Source: Rhea pennata
Lineage: Eukaryota > Chordata > Aves > Rheiformes > Rheidae
Reading direction: 5' to 3'
NCBI RefSeq assembly: GCF_028389875.1
Contig: NC_084669.1
Coordinates: 32,836,731 to 32,900,730 of the forward strand
Length of the DNA stretch: 64,000 bases
Shown here: in pieces, positions 13,259 to 28,273 of the stretch
How the letters are laid out: each line of letters begins with the position of its first letter
How positions within the stretch are numbered: the stretch's first letter is position 1
Translations under genes and position numbers: made by a program
The notes under the pieces: model-generated
Database searches by the model: none
The model's input: only the letters and a program-made list of their open reading frames with translations
Told to the model about the DNA's origin: nothing

Positions 13259-15655
13259 AACTCAAGAAGAATTTTCAGTAATAATGGAGCTATGCAAATA
13301 GCCAGACAATCCATTTTAATTTTGGGTATAAAGTATTTCCTAGAAGCCTCATGCTTCAAAAAAAAAACACAAGCAGGAATATCTGGTATGTTTCCTCTAA
13401 AACACTAAGTTGTTGGTTTCTGGTTCGTTCTTTTTTTAATGCAAACTTGGTAGATAAGAAGGAAGGGTAGTTTTTTGCTTTTTTTTTTTTTTTTTTAAAA
13501 AAAAAAGACTTACAGGCTTACCACAGACCTTACTCTCAAAACAAACATTAAAAAAGTAGCTAACTTCAATCTGAAAAATTCAACTACTGTAAATATTACC
13601 TATCTTGTAACATTAAAGTTATATACAGAACTGCCTCAAAGTACAATTCCTATTACATTTCAGATATTCAGTAGTTGTGTTCTGCAATACAATTGTAAGA
13701 GAAAGAAAGGAAATTTGGTTTCTGTTACAGTAATAAAGGAATAGCTAAATGATAAAAAATTGAAGTGTTAAAACACAGTGCCTTTTAAACTCAATTTATA
13801 ATTGAAAATTCTCTCCCTCCAAGCTTGAAGAAGAATTAGGCTTTGGCTGGATACATCAAAACATTTCTGTCAACACTCCTGTTTCTGAACTCCAGTCATG
13901 GAGGTTTTCACTCTGAACCAACTAAGCGATAACAGCATTTTGCCTTATGAATCTCCAAAGGCTGCAGACTGATTAGAGAAACTAACTGAATGAAATGACG
14001 CCATACGCACCCTTTTCTTCCAAGTCAGTTTTAACCATGATCAGACGTGTCAGCGAGATGTACTCAATGTTAGAAGAACTCACAGAAAGTCAGTCACCTT
14101 CAAGGCATGGCTGCAGACATCTTAGTTTGGAAAGTTACATTAGAGATAGCACTTAAAATAAGCCCTCAAAATTGACTAGTTTCCTAAATAAAAAATTTCA
14201 CTACTATTTACACACACTAAATTATCTCTTAGTATCGACAATGAAGTATTTGTTTGATGATAAATAATCCCATTCCACTTTGAATTTGTAAACAGCTAAA
14301 ATAGCTTCTCTCTGTGTTTTGATACTGACCTGCAAACGTTTCGTATTTTGCTGAAAACAACCACAAGTGGTGAAAATGAAATAAGCAAGAAATGAACATA
14401 CAATTATTTCACAAACATGAATATTCATAAAACTAATACATTTGTATCATTTCAGATAACTTATACCAAGCTATATATAATAATTAATACAGTGCAGTTC
14501 CTCAAATTACTTAAAATAATTAAAAATAATCTAAATACATTTCTTCAAAATGTAAAGTATTAGCATCTACTCTTTACAGGTTTTTACCGTATCAAAACAT
14601 TGACCTTAAACAGTTAATAAAAATGCAACACTTAAGAAAATCATTGTAACAAACAACATGTCAAGGTAGCCTCTAGCAAGTGTATCAACCCTCAAATAGC
14701 TTTTACTTAGCAGTTTAACCATGACCACACACTGTTATGCAAGTCTTCATGTAATTAAAACTATACTGTAATAAAGCACCACAAAAGAAAGGTAGTAAAG
14801 TTGTACAGTCAAACTACTATTTAAACATTTCCTAAATGAGTGCTCCACTTCACACCCTTAACAATCTTACTATTCACCAGATATATGCTTTATAGCACTT
14901 CTTTTTCAGTCACTTAAAACACCATCATGTAGAACAGGCTCCCAGTTATCAGGGTAAGAGTTTCTGCTTCCAATCCACAAGAACTGTAACATGAGCTAAC
15001 AGAAATTACAGGCCAAGACAGGAATGACTTAGTAGGAAAATTAAATCTAGCCCACAGACCTTTCCAAATGGCTCTATTTCATGCAGGCATTTTTCCACCT
15101 CAACACTGCACACGCACACAGAGTATAACCTTTCTGCACTTCTTGCATTTTCAGGTAGCAGCAGATTTCTTACACATACTTAAAAGATCTGTAACACATA
15201 TGTGCAACAAAAGCAAAACATTTCTTCTAAATCTACAAGTGTTAAATGTTTGTCCGAAGCATCATAGCCACCACACGGGCAAAGGAGACCACGAAGGCCG
15301 TAAGAACGGTCCCGGAGGGGAGCTGCGTCGCGTTGCCCCATCAGAGGTAAATGACAACAGGCAACAGCCCTGCAGCAGAGGGTGAGCCCGCTTTGGCAGG
15401 GTCTTCGCAGTTCTTGTGAGTTTGTAAGCGACGGACTGCAGAAGCTTTGCTTTGTGAAAGTCAGTCAACACGGAAAATAAATTTACACTGTCACATCAAA
15501 CATCGAATCAAAAATTTGAAGTATTTCTCTGTATCAGTATTTTCCCGTTGACTAACTGAAATAGGTTTTTACTTTACTTTAACTTAGAAAGACATTGCTA
15601 TTTTACTGGTGAATTTTTAGGTGATCTTGTGCTGTAAACAGATTGCTGGTTAATC

Positions 15656-15690
15656 AAAAAAAAAAAAAAAGAAAGAAAGAAAGAAAAAGA
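15656..15690. repeat. A15 followed by (GAAA)n
   Basis: Homopolymer passing into a short GAAA microsatellite in CCDC6 intron 1. Confidence 0.85.
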
Positions 15691-18600
15691 CTGCAGAAGC
15701 ACGTGGAACAGGTTTTGCTTTTGTTCAGCCCAAAAATAAAAGCTGCTGAAATTTTAATACAGAACCCACAGGTACACATAACTAAACTTGTAGTTTTATG
15801 GCAAGTCTGCCCAAATTTTTGAACATGCAGATTTTACAACATGAATGAAAGAACAAAGCGGATAAATTGTATGTAACTATTCCTGTAATATACATTATTT
15901 TTTACTGTTTTATTTTTAAATTAGTTTCCATCCCCTGCAAAATCATTAATATTATCAGCCTTTAAAAATGTTATGGTTTTAAGTTGATTTGCAGCTAAAA
16001 TATTTAAGTTAATGCTTATTGGTTTTTAAGTGGCATGGCACAACCAGATTGTATCAACAGTTTAGTACTGGGGTAGATCAGTCCAAATTATTCTGTAGTA
16101 TCAGATGTCTAACGCATAAAAATAAAACCAAGATCACTTCTTAAGTTAACAGATTTTAATTTTTTTCTTCTCTCTCCACATAAAACATCATTTATTTTCA
16201 CTGCTGGTCAATCAGTCAGCAAACTTAGCATTGCATACTCCCAAAGTTTCAGAGAAGAAAAAAAAAAAAAAAAAAAGAGAGATTCAGCAGAAAAATAGCC
16301 TACTAGGTGACTGATTTACTAAAACAGTTTTTTTTCACATAAGCATACACTAACCCCAAGCTGTGCTTTAAAATAACAAACTTTAGCTCAAAATATGTTA
16401 AAAGTAACTATGCTGCCACAACTGTTTCTCTATTCAAAGACAAGTAAGAACAAATGAAAGCATAGAGGAGAGGTTTTATTTAACAGCCTTCCCACCAAAT
16501 AATCTTCATGAAAATCCTACTTCATTTTACATAGCTCACGTAAGTCATTTAAAGTATGCAAATACGAAACACTTGTTTTTCATCATGACCTATACCTCAT
16601 CAGAGCATATAGAAATAGTCAAAGCATTATCTTTTTGTAGCCACCTTTTCTAGGCAGAGCTGCCTAGTATCAGCAGCTCTCCCAGCTCGCAGGCAGACTG
16701 CTGCAAGTTTCCTCACTTTCAGCGTGAGTCCTGAGCTCAACCTCTCTATCCATCATCGTTCTCTTCTAGAGCCAAAAGGGCTGAAGCACTTGCAGATCTT
16801 CCTTTTGGAGGAGCGTAATGTGTGGTACAGCTATTTGATCAACCTTCCTTCCTTAAAATTATTAGAACCAGGAAGGAGAGCTACCATACTGAAATAAGGT
16901 TTTGGGGGTTTCCAAATTGGAGTGTGGGATGCTGACCATGCAGTTTCTCGATTCACTTACCAATTCCTTAAAAAGCATTTTCAAGAAATCACTAGTTTAA
17001 GCGTTATTTGGATAACCACTGGGGATGCCAACATTTTTCCACACTACCAAGGTAGGTCTAACCTAGTCAGTCTATGTAACAGACTTCTTAAGAGCACTCC
17101 GCTTTAAAACCCCCCCTAATTACCTCTTATGCACATTGGCTTTCTAAAGAAACATTTTTTCACTGATCCACAAGTATATGAGACGAAGCTGATTATTGTT
17201 TATAACCACATCTTGCTCCAAATCAACATATTCACAAAGCAAGCATCCTGGTATCCAGTTAACATGTATTAGCTCTAACCCTATCACAGCAAACAATTGT
17301 TTTAACCTATCTTTCCCTAGGATTTAGTGAATGGAATAATTTCCTTCTTTCTCTACAGCATGCATCTCTTAAAGTATAGACCACCATATTCCAGAGCAAT
17401 CACATTTCAGGCTTCCCAGGTAAGTAACAAATCTATTGACTAGTTGGGGAAAGACAATGAAAAAAATAAAAATAATTTCTTTGCTCTATACTCTGTCTAC
17501 GGTCTCAGCAAATGCAAAGAGATGCTTGGAGGATGTGGGGGAAATAACAATCATGCCTGAATATTCAGCCCATACAGTTGCTGGAAAATTAGGTCTAACA
17601 GAGTGGCAGTCATGAAAAATTTTCAAGAAATATGGACCACCTTTTCATCTGTAGAGAGAAAAAAGAAACTTTCAGTGAAGTGTTTCATTTTGCATAAAAA
17701 AGGGAATTTTTGCAAACATACACCTGAGGTTAGATTTACAGCCTCCCTTCTCCCCCCCTCCACTCAGCCACCCAAAAAAAGACTTCTTGGAGTTCCCCCC
17801 CTGCCATTTCTACTCTCACTCCTCTAGAATCAAGAAAGATTTCAGGCTCTATAAGGGCCAGGCTTTAGTCCACAGAATCAACTCCTGGCAGCACTAGCCA
17901 GGCATAACTACTACTCTTCAGCTGCCACAGACATAAGAAATATGTATTGTTCAAAGCTCTTGGCTAAGCAGTGAAAAAAAACAAGTTTTGTGTAGTTCAT
18001 AGTAACTGTTTCTGCTGTTTATTTGAAAGTGAAGAGAAACAAAGTGGCAATTCTACCACTGCAAAAACACACCTTCCAACATCCTCTCTTGAAAGTAGAA
18101 ATTGAACTGTAAGGAACAGAAGGAAATAGAGGAATCATTTATACCTCTATTAAGGACCAGACTATAGCACTGGGTGAATTATTTATCTATGCGGTAAGAA
18201 CTTTAAATATGTTTGGCATCAACAACAATAAAAGAACTAAAGGCAACTTAGATTTACAGCAATAAGCAGAAACATCACATTTTGAGACAGTTTACAGAAC
18301 AAAACATCTTAGCAAAGTTTACAGACAGCTGAAACTGCTAGGATGTTTCAATCTACAGTACAGCTAAAGAGGTACCACATCTAACTCATCAAGCTTACCC
18401 CAAACTGAAAAATGCTTATGGTAAAAATGTGTTATATTAATGCACAAAAGATCAAATTTCAAGCAAAGTCAAATTCAGAGTTGATAGAGAAAAAAATCAT
18501 TATGCTAAAAGTTTCTCCCTCAATTAGAGTATCATTTGGTTAGCTGAAGGAATGTCCGCTTTCCAGTATCAAAATTACAGCAGTGGAAGACATGAAGGGG

Positions 18601-21600
18601 TAGATGACTCAGGAACCAAAAATCACTATAGGATAACGGTTAGCTTACATCATCTGTATTTTGATAGGAAATCTGAAAAAATTACAAATCCAAATGTTAG
18701 GATTAAGCACTGTTGCAATGCTTTTCTAAACATTTTGCTTTAACTTTGATCAAGGAATCCTTGCACTCCAGAGTTGTAAAATCTACACAGCGACAGTTTG
18801 TGGTTCAGTGTTTCCTATTTACACGTTTGCCTTTTTACTTCAGAGTAGTTTACCCCAAATGTCTTGTCTTCCATTACTACTTTGTTCTTTCCTCCCATAT
18901 ATTCAAATGGGAGGATGACTGCTCATTTAGTTAAGAATGACAAGTCTTCGCTCGGATAGGACTTAATAGGAGTAGAATTTGAGATGCTCCCTTGTAGATG
19001 TTCCCACACTGCTGCTTTGGAAGCAAGACATCCCAGTAACATTTTCTATTACTGATCCATGGAAAGTTCTTTTACATCTTTCCTCCCCCTCCCTCTCTTT
19101 TCCAGAATATGTCTTTGTCTCTTTTCTATTCACTGTTTAGCTTCCAAATCCTATGCAAAATTCAGTTTGGACATTTTGTCCCTATCACTCTCTTCCACCC
19201 TTAAAAAAGGCAAAGAAGATTTACCTCTTGCTTTGTGGCTAAATTCAGCAACCTCCTCCCACTCCTCAAGCCTGAAAAGGAGCAGCAAAGCAACTGTTTC
19301 TCTCTGTTGCTTTTAAGAGGCAATGCTGAAACACATCAGATGTCTGCTGACTATTTTCTCTCCTTTGGAAGAGCATGGTCTTGTTTCTTCATTCCAATCG
19401 CATTTCAAGAACTGTTTGGGAGAAATTGGCACTACTTCCTCCTGCAGTGTCCTACAAATTTAGCTCATCTAGTTTACCAGACACCGAATTCCCCTTGTTA
19501 AAGTGGCAGATGAATATTTGCTTTACTCATGCTAATCCTCATATATATAAGAAGGAAAAAACAGTGAATCGACTGATTACCTACATAGAAGCCCGAAAAT
19601 CACTATCCTATGCACTTATGTGGTCTTCCAGTTTCCACCTGAAATTCCACCCAAGTGAACTCTATGAAATGCACAGTGAAAAAAATATTTTATTGGAGTT
19701 TCTTGCATTTGTGTAAGACTGCTTAACACAGTACAGAGCCATCTATCTTTCACAAGAGATTATTATTTCTTCATTTAGTACATGGAGTTTTAGTATTTCC
19801 ATTCTATAGATGGAAATAAGCCCCATGCATACCAATGCTTCAAAGGATGGACTTGGGAAATACTTAGTTTAGCATTGTCTGAGGTCGGAAATAAAAGCAG
19901 TAGAAGGAAATGGGCAATGAAGACAAGTTAGCCAGGAATTAACAAATACACAAAAGTATCCCACAGACAATAAATTCATCCCAGAGAAAAGCAACCTTCC
20001 TTCATCCCTTTGAATACAGCAACAAAATTCAAACTCCATTACACTCAAAACAGCAACTAAAACAAAATACAGAAATACCACGGTTGAAAATTATTCCTAA
20101 ATCTTGCCTACGCTAGTTTTTGAATTCTGGGATTATCAAGAGGGATGCAACCACAAAAAAGCCTCATGCTTTACTCCATATCACCCACACTAACAGGTGT
20201 GAGTAATGCAAAACTCCCAACACTGGGAGGGGGGGGGAGGGGGCTCATTTGAGCACATGCTTGGTATTGGATTCATGAAAAAATGCTAGCAGGTCCAAAG
20301 CAGCTCAAATAAACACTTTTATTTTGGGCAAGGTGAGCCTGGTAGGTCTCCAGTGCTGAAAATATTAAAACAACTTTCTCCTGCTAGAAGTGTGTTGAAG
20401 TCAATGCAGATAACATACAAAGAAAGAATGGCCACTGGTCCTGCTGCATTTTCAAACCCAACACCAAATAGTGCTCTTGAAGAAGCTCTCTACAAACAAG
20501 GTTTTACACATTATATCGATATACAGCCTCAACAAGAAAGTGTAGTTAATCTAAGAGAAATGCAGATATGCAAATTAGCAAAGCTATAGAAACCTACATT
20601 ATTAAAAATTCCAAAATGTACTCTAAAACACCAGTTCTAATTTCACTTCCACCCCCAATGCAATTCAAAGCAATGCACCTATATCCCTGATAACTGGAGG
20701 CATTCCACCCTTATTAAACACCAGAATAACAATGAAATAAGGGAGAGACGTTGTGTAATGTTTAAAGGCAAGTGGGACATAGCTGGTTACCAGACATGGT
20801 TTGATATCAACACAAGTAATTTAATGACAACACTGTAATGTCTGTTAATGTTTATTAACTAAACAAATGCACTTACTATCTAAAGGATAGAAATATAGAA
20901 AGGATCAGTCAGCATGGTTTATAGGCAACAAGTTTTGGTGAATAAGCACAGATTCATCTTTCAAGCAAGGACTATCTGCAGTAAAGATAGTACCAAAGAT
21001 GTAGAACATGTACAAAGCACAATGTAATAAAATTCTCACTGTAAATTGTTATTCAGTAAGTCACTTCTATGAACTCTGGGAGACATATTAGCAAGACTAA
21101 ACAATAACAGAAAAAAATACAGACACCTTGATGGTTTGTTTCATCTAATTAAGATGAGTTTTACTAAAACTACACTTCCGAAAATAAGGAGTCTTCACCA
21201 CCCCTACAAACCAGGGGATTCTCTCTCGGAGGTGACTAAAAATGGATTTAGACAGAAGAAACAAGCAACAACTTAGTATTAGCTTCACAAATGACATTGT
21301 AATGAAGAATACTAAACAAACCCATCAAGTCTCCAATGCACATGAGCGTGACACAGTTTGCTTTGACTTGTGTACATAGTATTGGTGAAATTGATTTAAA
21401 AGAATTCTTTTTTAAAGGGGTTGGTACCTCTTTGTAAAGAGAAGTAGAGAGTGTATAGAAAAGAGTGAAAAATCCAACAAGAAGGTAAAATGCCTCACCT
21501 GAGACCATGGCTTCACACTTACTAGCACTAAATCATATGCTACTGGACAGTCCAGTAATACAAATCTGGTCTGGAAAAGGCACAGGTATGCAACAGTATT

Positions 21601-23316
21601 CCTGCCAGATTTGCCAGAGCACAAAGCAGTAAGCTCACAGAGGAAGTCAGATAATACCTGATGAAAAAATAAAGCCTGTCAGATCATTTAAATTAAGCTA
21701 CCAGAAACATTTCAACAAATCTGAACTAGGCAAATGTGTTTATACTAGATCAGTGCATCATATGGCCACAGCATTTTTGATCCGGCACATTAGACTTCCA
21801 GTTTATCACAGCCTGTGAGCTTACTTTAGTTTATCAGACTAGGAGGTGCCTATTATAGCCCCTAAGGATCTTCATGCAGAGAGAACAGCTCAGAAGAGTT
21901 CATTAACATAGCCCAAAGGCACAGGAAAAAACAAGAGGTCAACCTTGAAGAATTTGACTCAAGAATTTGCATAGGAAATCAGAACCTTGTAAGCACAAGA
22001 CTAAACAACATATTCCTCATCTTCAAATCAAAGCAGGATACTCTTCCCAAAGATAAGTTTCGATAAGTTACGGGATTCAATGTAGGTACAACTCAGAAAC
22101 ATGATGATCTGTGACCCAAATCAAACCAGATGATTTAGTAACTACTTCAGGGTTCAAACTCTCTGAAAGTACAAGTTCCCATAATTACGCTTGTTTATTA
22201 ACTATCGTTAATAATCACTGTTCATTAACTATACGAATTGAGTTCTAGACAGGACAGAAACTGATAGCAGTTCCTCAATTTTATTTCATCTGTATTGAAG
22301 ACAGGTTGTCTACTAAGCTGTCTACAACAGGTAAGTTATAATGTGCTGTTACCATTTCACTGACAACGTTTCTTCCCCTAGGAATTAAATATGCTAAAGG
22401 CTACATATAACCACTGAATGTAAGCAGATGATAATACACCTTTACAATTATCAGTTTCCTAGTGGCAGCTACTAGCATTGTTAACCTAAAAAAAAAGTTC
22501 ACAAAGTTCATTATTAAGATTCCTTCCTTTTCAAACGCCTAATGGAAATCCAGCAAATACTTCTTGAAAATCTGAGGCAAATGTAAAATTCAAGACCTGT
22601 ATTTCTTTTGAATGTCTGCTCTTCCCAAAAGATTTTATATGAAGTTTCACTGTTAATCTCAGAAAAGAGTCTTTATTCAAATTTGATGAATTAGTTCTAG
22701 TTTTATAAAAATTCTGAACTATTCTTTCATTTAGCTACCTGATGTGTAACTTGTCAATATTCTGAAGTGTTTTCATCAGCTACAAACTACAGCTAAAAAC
22801 AATGCAGGCAGATATAAATGCTCCAAAAAGACTTCTCACAACTACAGAAGACATTACAAAAAAGGCAGATCAATCTCTTTCACATACACAACTAGGTGTA
22901 TGAAAACAAACATTTATTATTAGCAAGACCAACTTTGAAATAAAGGCTCAATAACAGACTTAAAAATTATCATTTAAAATATTAATCTGTTCACTTTTTT
23001 GATTTGCCTTCTACCTCCAATAACTGCCGATTTCTTACATTCACTCCTATCCCATTAACTGAGCACCTTTAAAGGGTTCATTTTTTGACTCAGTTGGCAT
23101 ATTCTGTCCATTTTTTCCTACTATTAATACATGTATTCTGTACTAGAACTACTCTGTTTTTAAATCCTCGTGCAAATTCCAGAGAAGGAAAAAAGCTGTT
23201 AAAAAGCATTTTCGCAGGGGATTTCCAACAATACGGCCCACCTATTAACTTGTTAACTTGCCAAAACTATCTATCCTGGCTGACATTTTCGATAAAGGAC
23301 CATGACAGCAGATCAC

Positions 23317-23342
23317 AAAAAAAAAAAAAAAAAAAAAAAAAA
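23317..23342. repeat. A26 homopolymer
   Basis: Uninterrupted A run in CCDC6 intron 1. It creates a spurious Lys-run open frame. Confidence 0.85.
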
Positions 23343-26300
23343 GACTCCCAACCAAACAACCAAGAAAACTCTCCCCACATACACTTCCCTGGGAACAAAA
23401 TGCTACAACTGTATTTATTTGCAGCATCTAAGTCTTTTTGTTTATTGAGAAAACTATAACCACCCTACTATATCACACAGGATTTTCCAAGTATCTAAGC
23501 CCCAGAAAAGCCTGTTTGTTTTCAGGAGATGCCTGTTATAGGCAGCAAATTTCTTCAGAATTTGTGACTACGAGCACAGAAATCAGAGCTGAGTAGGCCC
23601 TTTTCTTCCATTGTTTCTCCCAACATTGCTTTGCAGAAATACAAAGAAGGGGAGTAAGAACTCAGGAGAAGCAACTGCCCTCTGCTAGCCCTCAAGATTA
23701 AAAATAAAAATCTGAGCCAAGTTCAGATTTGAGGTGCAGAGAAAGAGCAGGTGGCTTAGCTACAGATACAAGGGTAAGAACTGTCTCTCAGCAAAATGCA
23801 GCCTCTCACAAGCTACAGGAGACCACGGCAGCCCTGAGTCCGAACATCCCTCATCACCAAACACTCCAGAAGTCACGATCGGACAGTAACAACTAACAGT
23901 AAGTTCACAGAAACAAGCAGCTAACATTATGCCATTAGCATTTGGTATAAGACTGTTTCATCTTCACTGGTGATGCTTTCGGGGGATCCATGTACCACCA
24001 CGCAATGGGATTTCTAAGATACTTTTCCTCCCTCCAAAACAAACTGGGAAAAGAAAAAAAAGAAATCTGAGAAGCTGTTCCTATAAAATCTACATTACAA
24101 AGCATTAAAACTGCTGTATCGAGCATTCTGGAGTGGGAACTTTTTCAAATTAAGGCTACTCAAATACATATCTTCATCTTAGTTAAAAAAATTAACAGAA
24201 TAACTTTAGTTTTCTAACATTACAGAAAACACTTGACTGTAACAGGCCAATTCACGTAAGTGAAATTACTGGATCTAACACCTGAAACCAAGCAAGCGTG
24301 TACTTGCAAGAATCACGGACCAGAACTTCAAGTGTTCTATTTGTACGAGGCCTGTCACTTCACAACAAAAAACAAAGAAAAACAAAATGCTTAGTATCGA
24401 TCAAGGTTACACGGCTTTCACTGCAACATGACGACTTTGTTACATCAAACACTGAAAAGAAAGGAAAAAAGCGTTGCAAATCCATGTTCTACTAACATCA
24501 GAAGAAGAATCCTGACCAAGACACACGAACACGTGGGTGAAGTATTTCAGCTTTTGTGACACACACCAATTCAATCCGTTGTAAATGGTCCCCTACAGTT
24601 TTGAACGTACTCTTGTTTCACTGGAGAAGTTATATTGAACCAGACTTAGTCTATTAAGTATGACATTTCTTTAAGAGAACTTTTTCACCAAGAAAGTAAG
24701 GAAGTTCACATAGGAAATCCACTTTTGGTAACGCAGCACTATAACCAAAACAAACTACTTAACATTACAAACATATAGCACTGCAGATTTTCAACTGTGT
24801 GATTTTTCCCTACCAAAGCACCATCCACTGCACTTCCTAAAAGCAATCTTGCAGAAACGTATTGTGAGAACATGTAATTAAAGATTGCTAAATATGCACA
24901 AAAGGGACTCTCTTCAAATGGATCAAGCAATCTTAGTTATTTTTTCTTAATACTTGATCTGAAACTTGCAATGTAATGCTCTTAGCACTATTAGATAGCA
25001 CTTCAAAAATTTACCTAGCTCCCCCGTCCTTGCAACACCCCTCCTCTTGGTTTGTTCCAATAACAGCAGGTGAGATAAAGGTATCATGTACATTTATGTA
25101 ATTTCAGTCTTGCACAAGAGTGATAGCATAATTTCATTTGCATTTCAGGCTGCTGGAAGAAGTAGTGTTTGCACACTGCTTTAAAAGCACCGTCAAGCCA
25201 AACTCATTTTATAGATTTTACTATTAAAGCATCTGGCTTTACACATTTTAGATGAGAGTCAATATGAAGTTATCCAGCATATAAGCCTGTAAATTCGACA
25301 CCTTTTTCTCAGTCCATTTCGTAAGCACAACTATTCAACACAGGCTTCCTACATTTAACACTTATTTTCAACCCTCTGACACAATGGTTAGCTAAAAAAT
25401 ACAGCTAAGAGGATCCTATGCAGTAAGCTACTAGATTTCCAAACTGTACGCATTCATGCTGACTAGGCACAGGCACAGAAACAAAAAAGATGCATGTTAA
25501 CATACATGTCAGTACAGACCCGAGGGGAAGGAGGAGAAACACTGTTTTCTATTTGGTCAAGGCTAAAGCGAAAACAGTCAATATTCAAGAACACTGAAGA
25601 CAAGGGAGGGAACTAAGTCAAGTTAAGTGCGTCTGCAGCAGGATCCCGAAAGATATCCAGAGGATACTGGAAGGTCCACAGCATGGTTGGAAGATTCACT
25701 TTCACCTACAGCATAGTGGTTTAGTTACTTAACTTTCTTTTTCAGTACCAGTTAGTTTTATTCATGCTTCACGTCTCATCTTTAACAAATGAGAAGAAAC
25801 AAAGCTGATCTGTGACATTATGTCTATAACAGGAAACTCGTATGCTACATAAATCTTCCAGGATGGTAATAAATCCGCAAGGAATTTGAGCTGGGCTGTG
25901 GAGGAGTAAATTGACAAAGGTTTATAATCACAAAGAAGAAAATTAGAAGAACTTTATATTTAATTACATTTACATGCAAATGGCACAGGTTTCAATGTTC
26001 CAGCAAAGTTCATCACCAGTCACTTTCATACTAGAGTAACATGAGAAAGTATTCTGACTGCAAATGTGTTTACATTAAGGACCACGTAAAATCACAGCGC
26101 AAAGTCTTGTTGGCCTGAAAAACTGTATGTTTTGCATCATTATTTTACCGCTTGCTGAATTAGAAGTGGTTCAGTCAGTCGCATGCACAGTTTAGCATAC
26201 CTTTAGCAAAACAGGCATGCTAAAGATGCCGGTTTTCTAGACAGCCTACAGGTTGCTGTAAAAGAGTGACACCTTTTTCTTTCTTTATCCAAGAAGTCAA

Positions 26301-27697
26301 AACTATGCAGACTGATCTTCAGATTTAAGAAGAACACTTTCTTTTTGTAAATTAAAGCCTGATGAAACTATAAGGTAACCAGGCCCTACAGAAAATTTCA
26401 AAATAACTACAATTCTTTTCTGCTAAGTTATTTACAAACAATATACCTATCAGGGTTTAGAAGGATACTGTGTCTTTCTAACAGGCGAAGAGAAAATGTC
26501 TGACTGACAAGATGTCTTAGCCCCTTTCAGCATTAGAAGACACTCCACTGCTACCTAATTAAGGCACATTCTCTTCTCGTAAAGTATTAACAAAGCATAC
26601 GTTTCCCTAACTGGCACTATATTTGTCATCCTTGAATAAATTACTTCTGTATTGTATTTCATGCACTCTTCCGGCCCACATCCTGCTAGACACTGAATGC
26701 TTACTACAGGGAACAGACGAGAGGTTTGCAGAGATAAGTGCCAGATCCCATTTCTTAGCAAAACGTATCAACAATGACAAAACACAATTATGAACAAAAC
26801 AGCTATCATGCTTGTAATAAAGCAAAGCTCTGTGAAAATCAGATAAGAATGAACACATACAGGTGGGATCAGTCTCTCTCAGGGAATCTACATCTGGACG
26901 AGTAGGGATGTACAGGACAGTGTGGACAAATATCAAGGTTTCCTGTAACTGGTCTTTTACATGTTGTCTAGTTTGCCTTCATAGAGGCCATGATTACTGT
27001 AACACCTGAATGATCACTAACAACCAAACTGGCAGAAAACTACTCTAAACTCCTAATTCACAGGAAAAAGAAAAGTCATATTAATCATGCCTTTATATCT
27101 ACTTTATATATGACCGGTGCCTAATCACATAATTTAAAACACTATTAAATTTCAAGGTATCCTCTAAGTCAGTAGCTAAGCTTTCCCCAGGGCAAAGCCG
27201 CATGTCACCTGCACTGCTCAACGGTTTTATTTTAAATGAGTTTCTGAATAAATTCTCGAATACAGCAAGTGAAACAGAAAATAAAGAAGGAAAAAAAAGA
27301 ATTAAACACTTCGATAGTAAACAAGTCACTTTCCTGCAACTTACAGTTTCTTCACATTGCCTGAGGCGGCGACGGCTGGGAAGATATTCTGTAATCTGTG
27401 CAGATTTTACTCTCCTTTGCTCAGGGAAAGGAACCGCACCGCTGCTCCGAGACGCTTCAGGGAGCACCCCCCCCACACACACACAGGCTCACGCACCCCT
27501 CTCACCTCGCCGTCCCCCGACAAACCCCCACAAAGCCGCCGCCGCGACAGTGCCGGCCCCGGCGGCCGCACGCAGCGGCCCGTGGGGCCCCGCAGGCGCC
27601 GGGGAGCCGCGGGGCGCCGGGACCCCCGCGGCCGCCCCCTCCCCCCGCCCCCGCCCGGGGCCGGGCCGGGCCGGGCGCGGCCGGCGGCGGCACTCAC

Positions 27698-28042
27698 GAT
27701 GGTGACGCTGGCCTTGCGCAGGTCGCGGTTCTCCTCCTGCAGCGCCTTGCACTTGAGCTTGTAGGTCTCCAGCTCGATCTTCAGCACCTTGTTCTCCTGC
27801 TGCAGCGAGGCCAGCCGGTTCGTCAGCTCCTCCAGCCGGAACGGCGAGATCACGATGCCGCCCGCCTTGCCGCCGCCGGGGCCGCCGCCGGGGCCGCTGC
27901 CGGGGCCGCCGCCGCCCGGCCCCCCGCCGCCGGGGCCGCCGCCGGGCGCCCCTGCCGCCGCGCAGCCGGGCCCCAGCGGCCCCGCCACGCCGCCGCTGCC
28001 GCCCGCGCCGTCCGTGTCGCTCTCGCTGGCGCTGTCCGCCAT
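27698..28042 (-). CDS. CCDC6: CCDC6 exon 1 (N terminus)
   Basis: Starts [18 protein letters not shown] at ATG 28042-28040 and ends LRKASVTI before donor GTGAGTG (27697-27691): 345 nt, 115 codons, phase 0 exit. Residues ~1-12 are acidic and Ser-rich; ~13-62 form a Gly/Pro/Ala low-complexity stretch; from ~63 ([20 protein letters not shown]) the conserved coiled coil begins and runs to the donor. CCDC6 is a long coiled-coil protein linked to checkpoint and DNA-damage signalling. In people, breaks after this exon create the RET/PTC1 fusion. The Gly-rich part is interrupted by prolines, whereas I remember an almost pure Gly run in human. This start is chosen because it matches the known CCDC6 N terminus; the frame is also open upstream. 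Confidence 0.96.
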
Positions 28043-28208
28043 CGCCGCCGCCGCTCCCGCCCTCCGCCGCGCTGCCAGGCGAGCAGGGGGCGGCGCCGCC
28101 CGCGCGCCCGCCCGCCCCACCGCGCAGGCGCCGAGAGCGGCGCCGCCCGCCCGCGCGCCCCGCCCCGCCCGCGCGCGCCGCCCGCCCACAGCGCCCCCTG
28201 CCGCCACC

Positions 28209-28273
28209 CGCCGCCGCCAACGGCCGCCGCCAACGGCCGACTCCAACGGCCGCCGCCAACGGCCGCCGCCAAC
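28209..28273. repeat. Five-copy 13-bp tandem repeat with MYB-like sites
   Basis: Five exact-period units of GGCCGCCGCCAAC: copy 1 differs at its first base, and copy 3 reads GGCCGACTCCAAC. The first four junctions create CAACGG, a match to the MYB core YAACGG; the fifth gives CAACCG. It lies in the CCDC6 promoter or 5' UTR. Confidence 0.85.

Noticed and set aside
23085..23459. 124-codon plus-strand frame in CCDC6 intron 1
   Set aside because: It depends on an A26 run read as poly-lysine; no other support.
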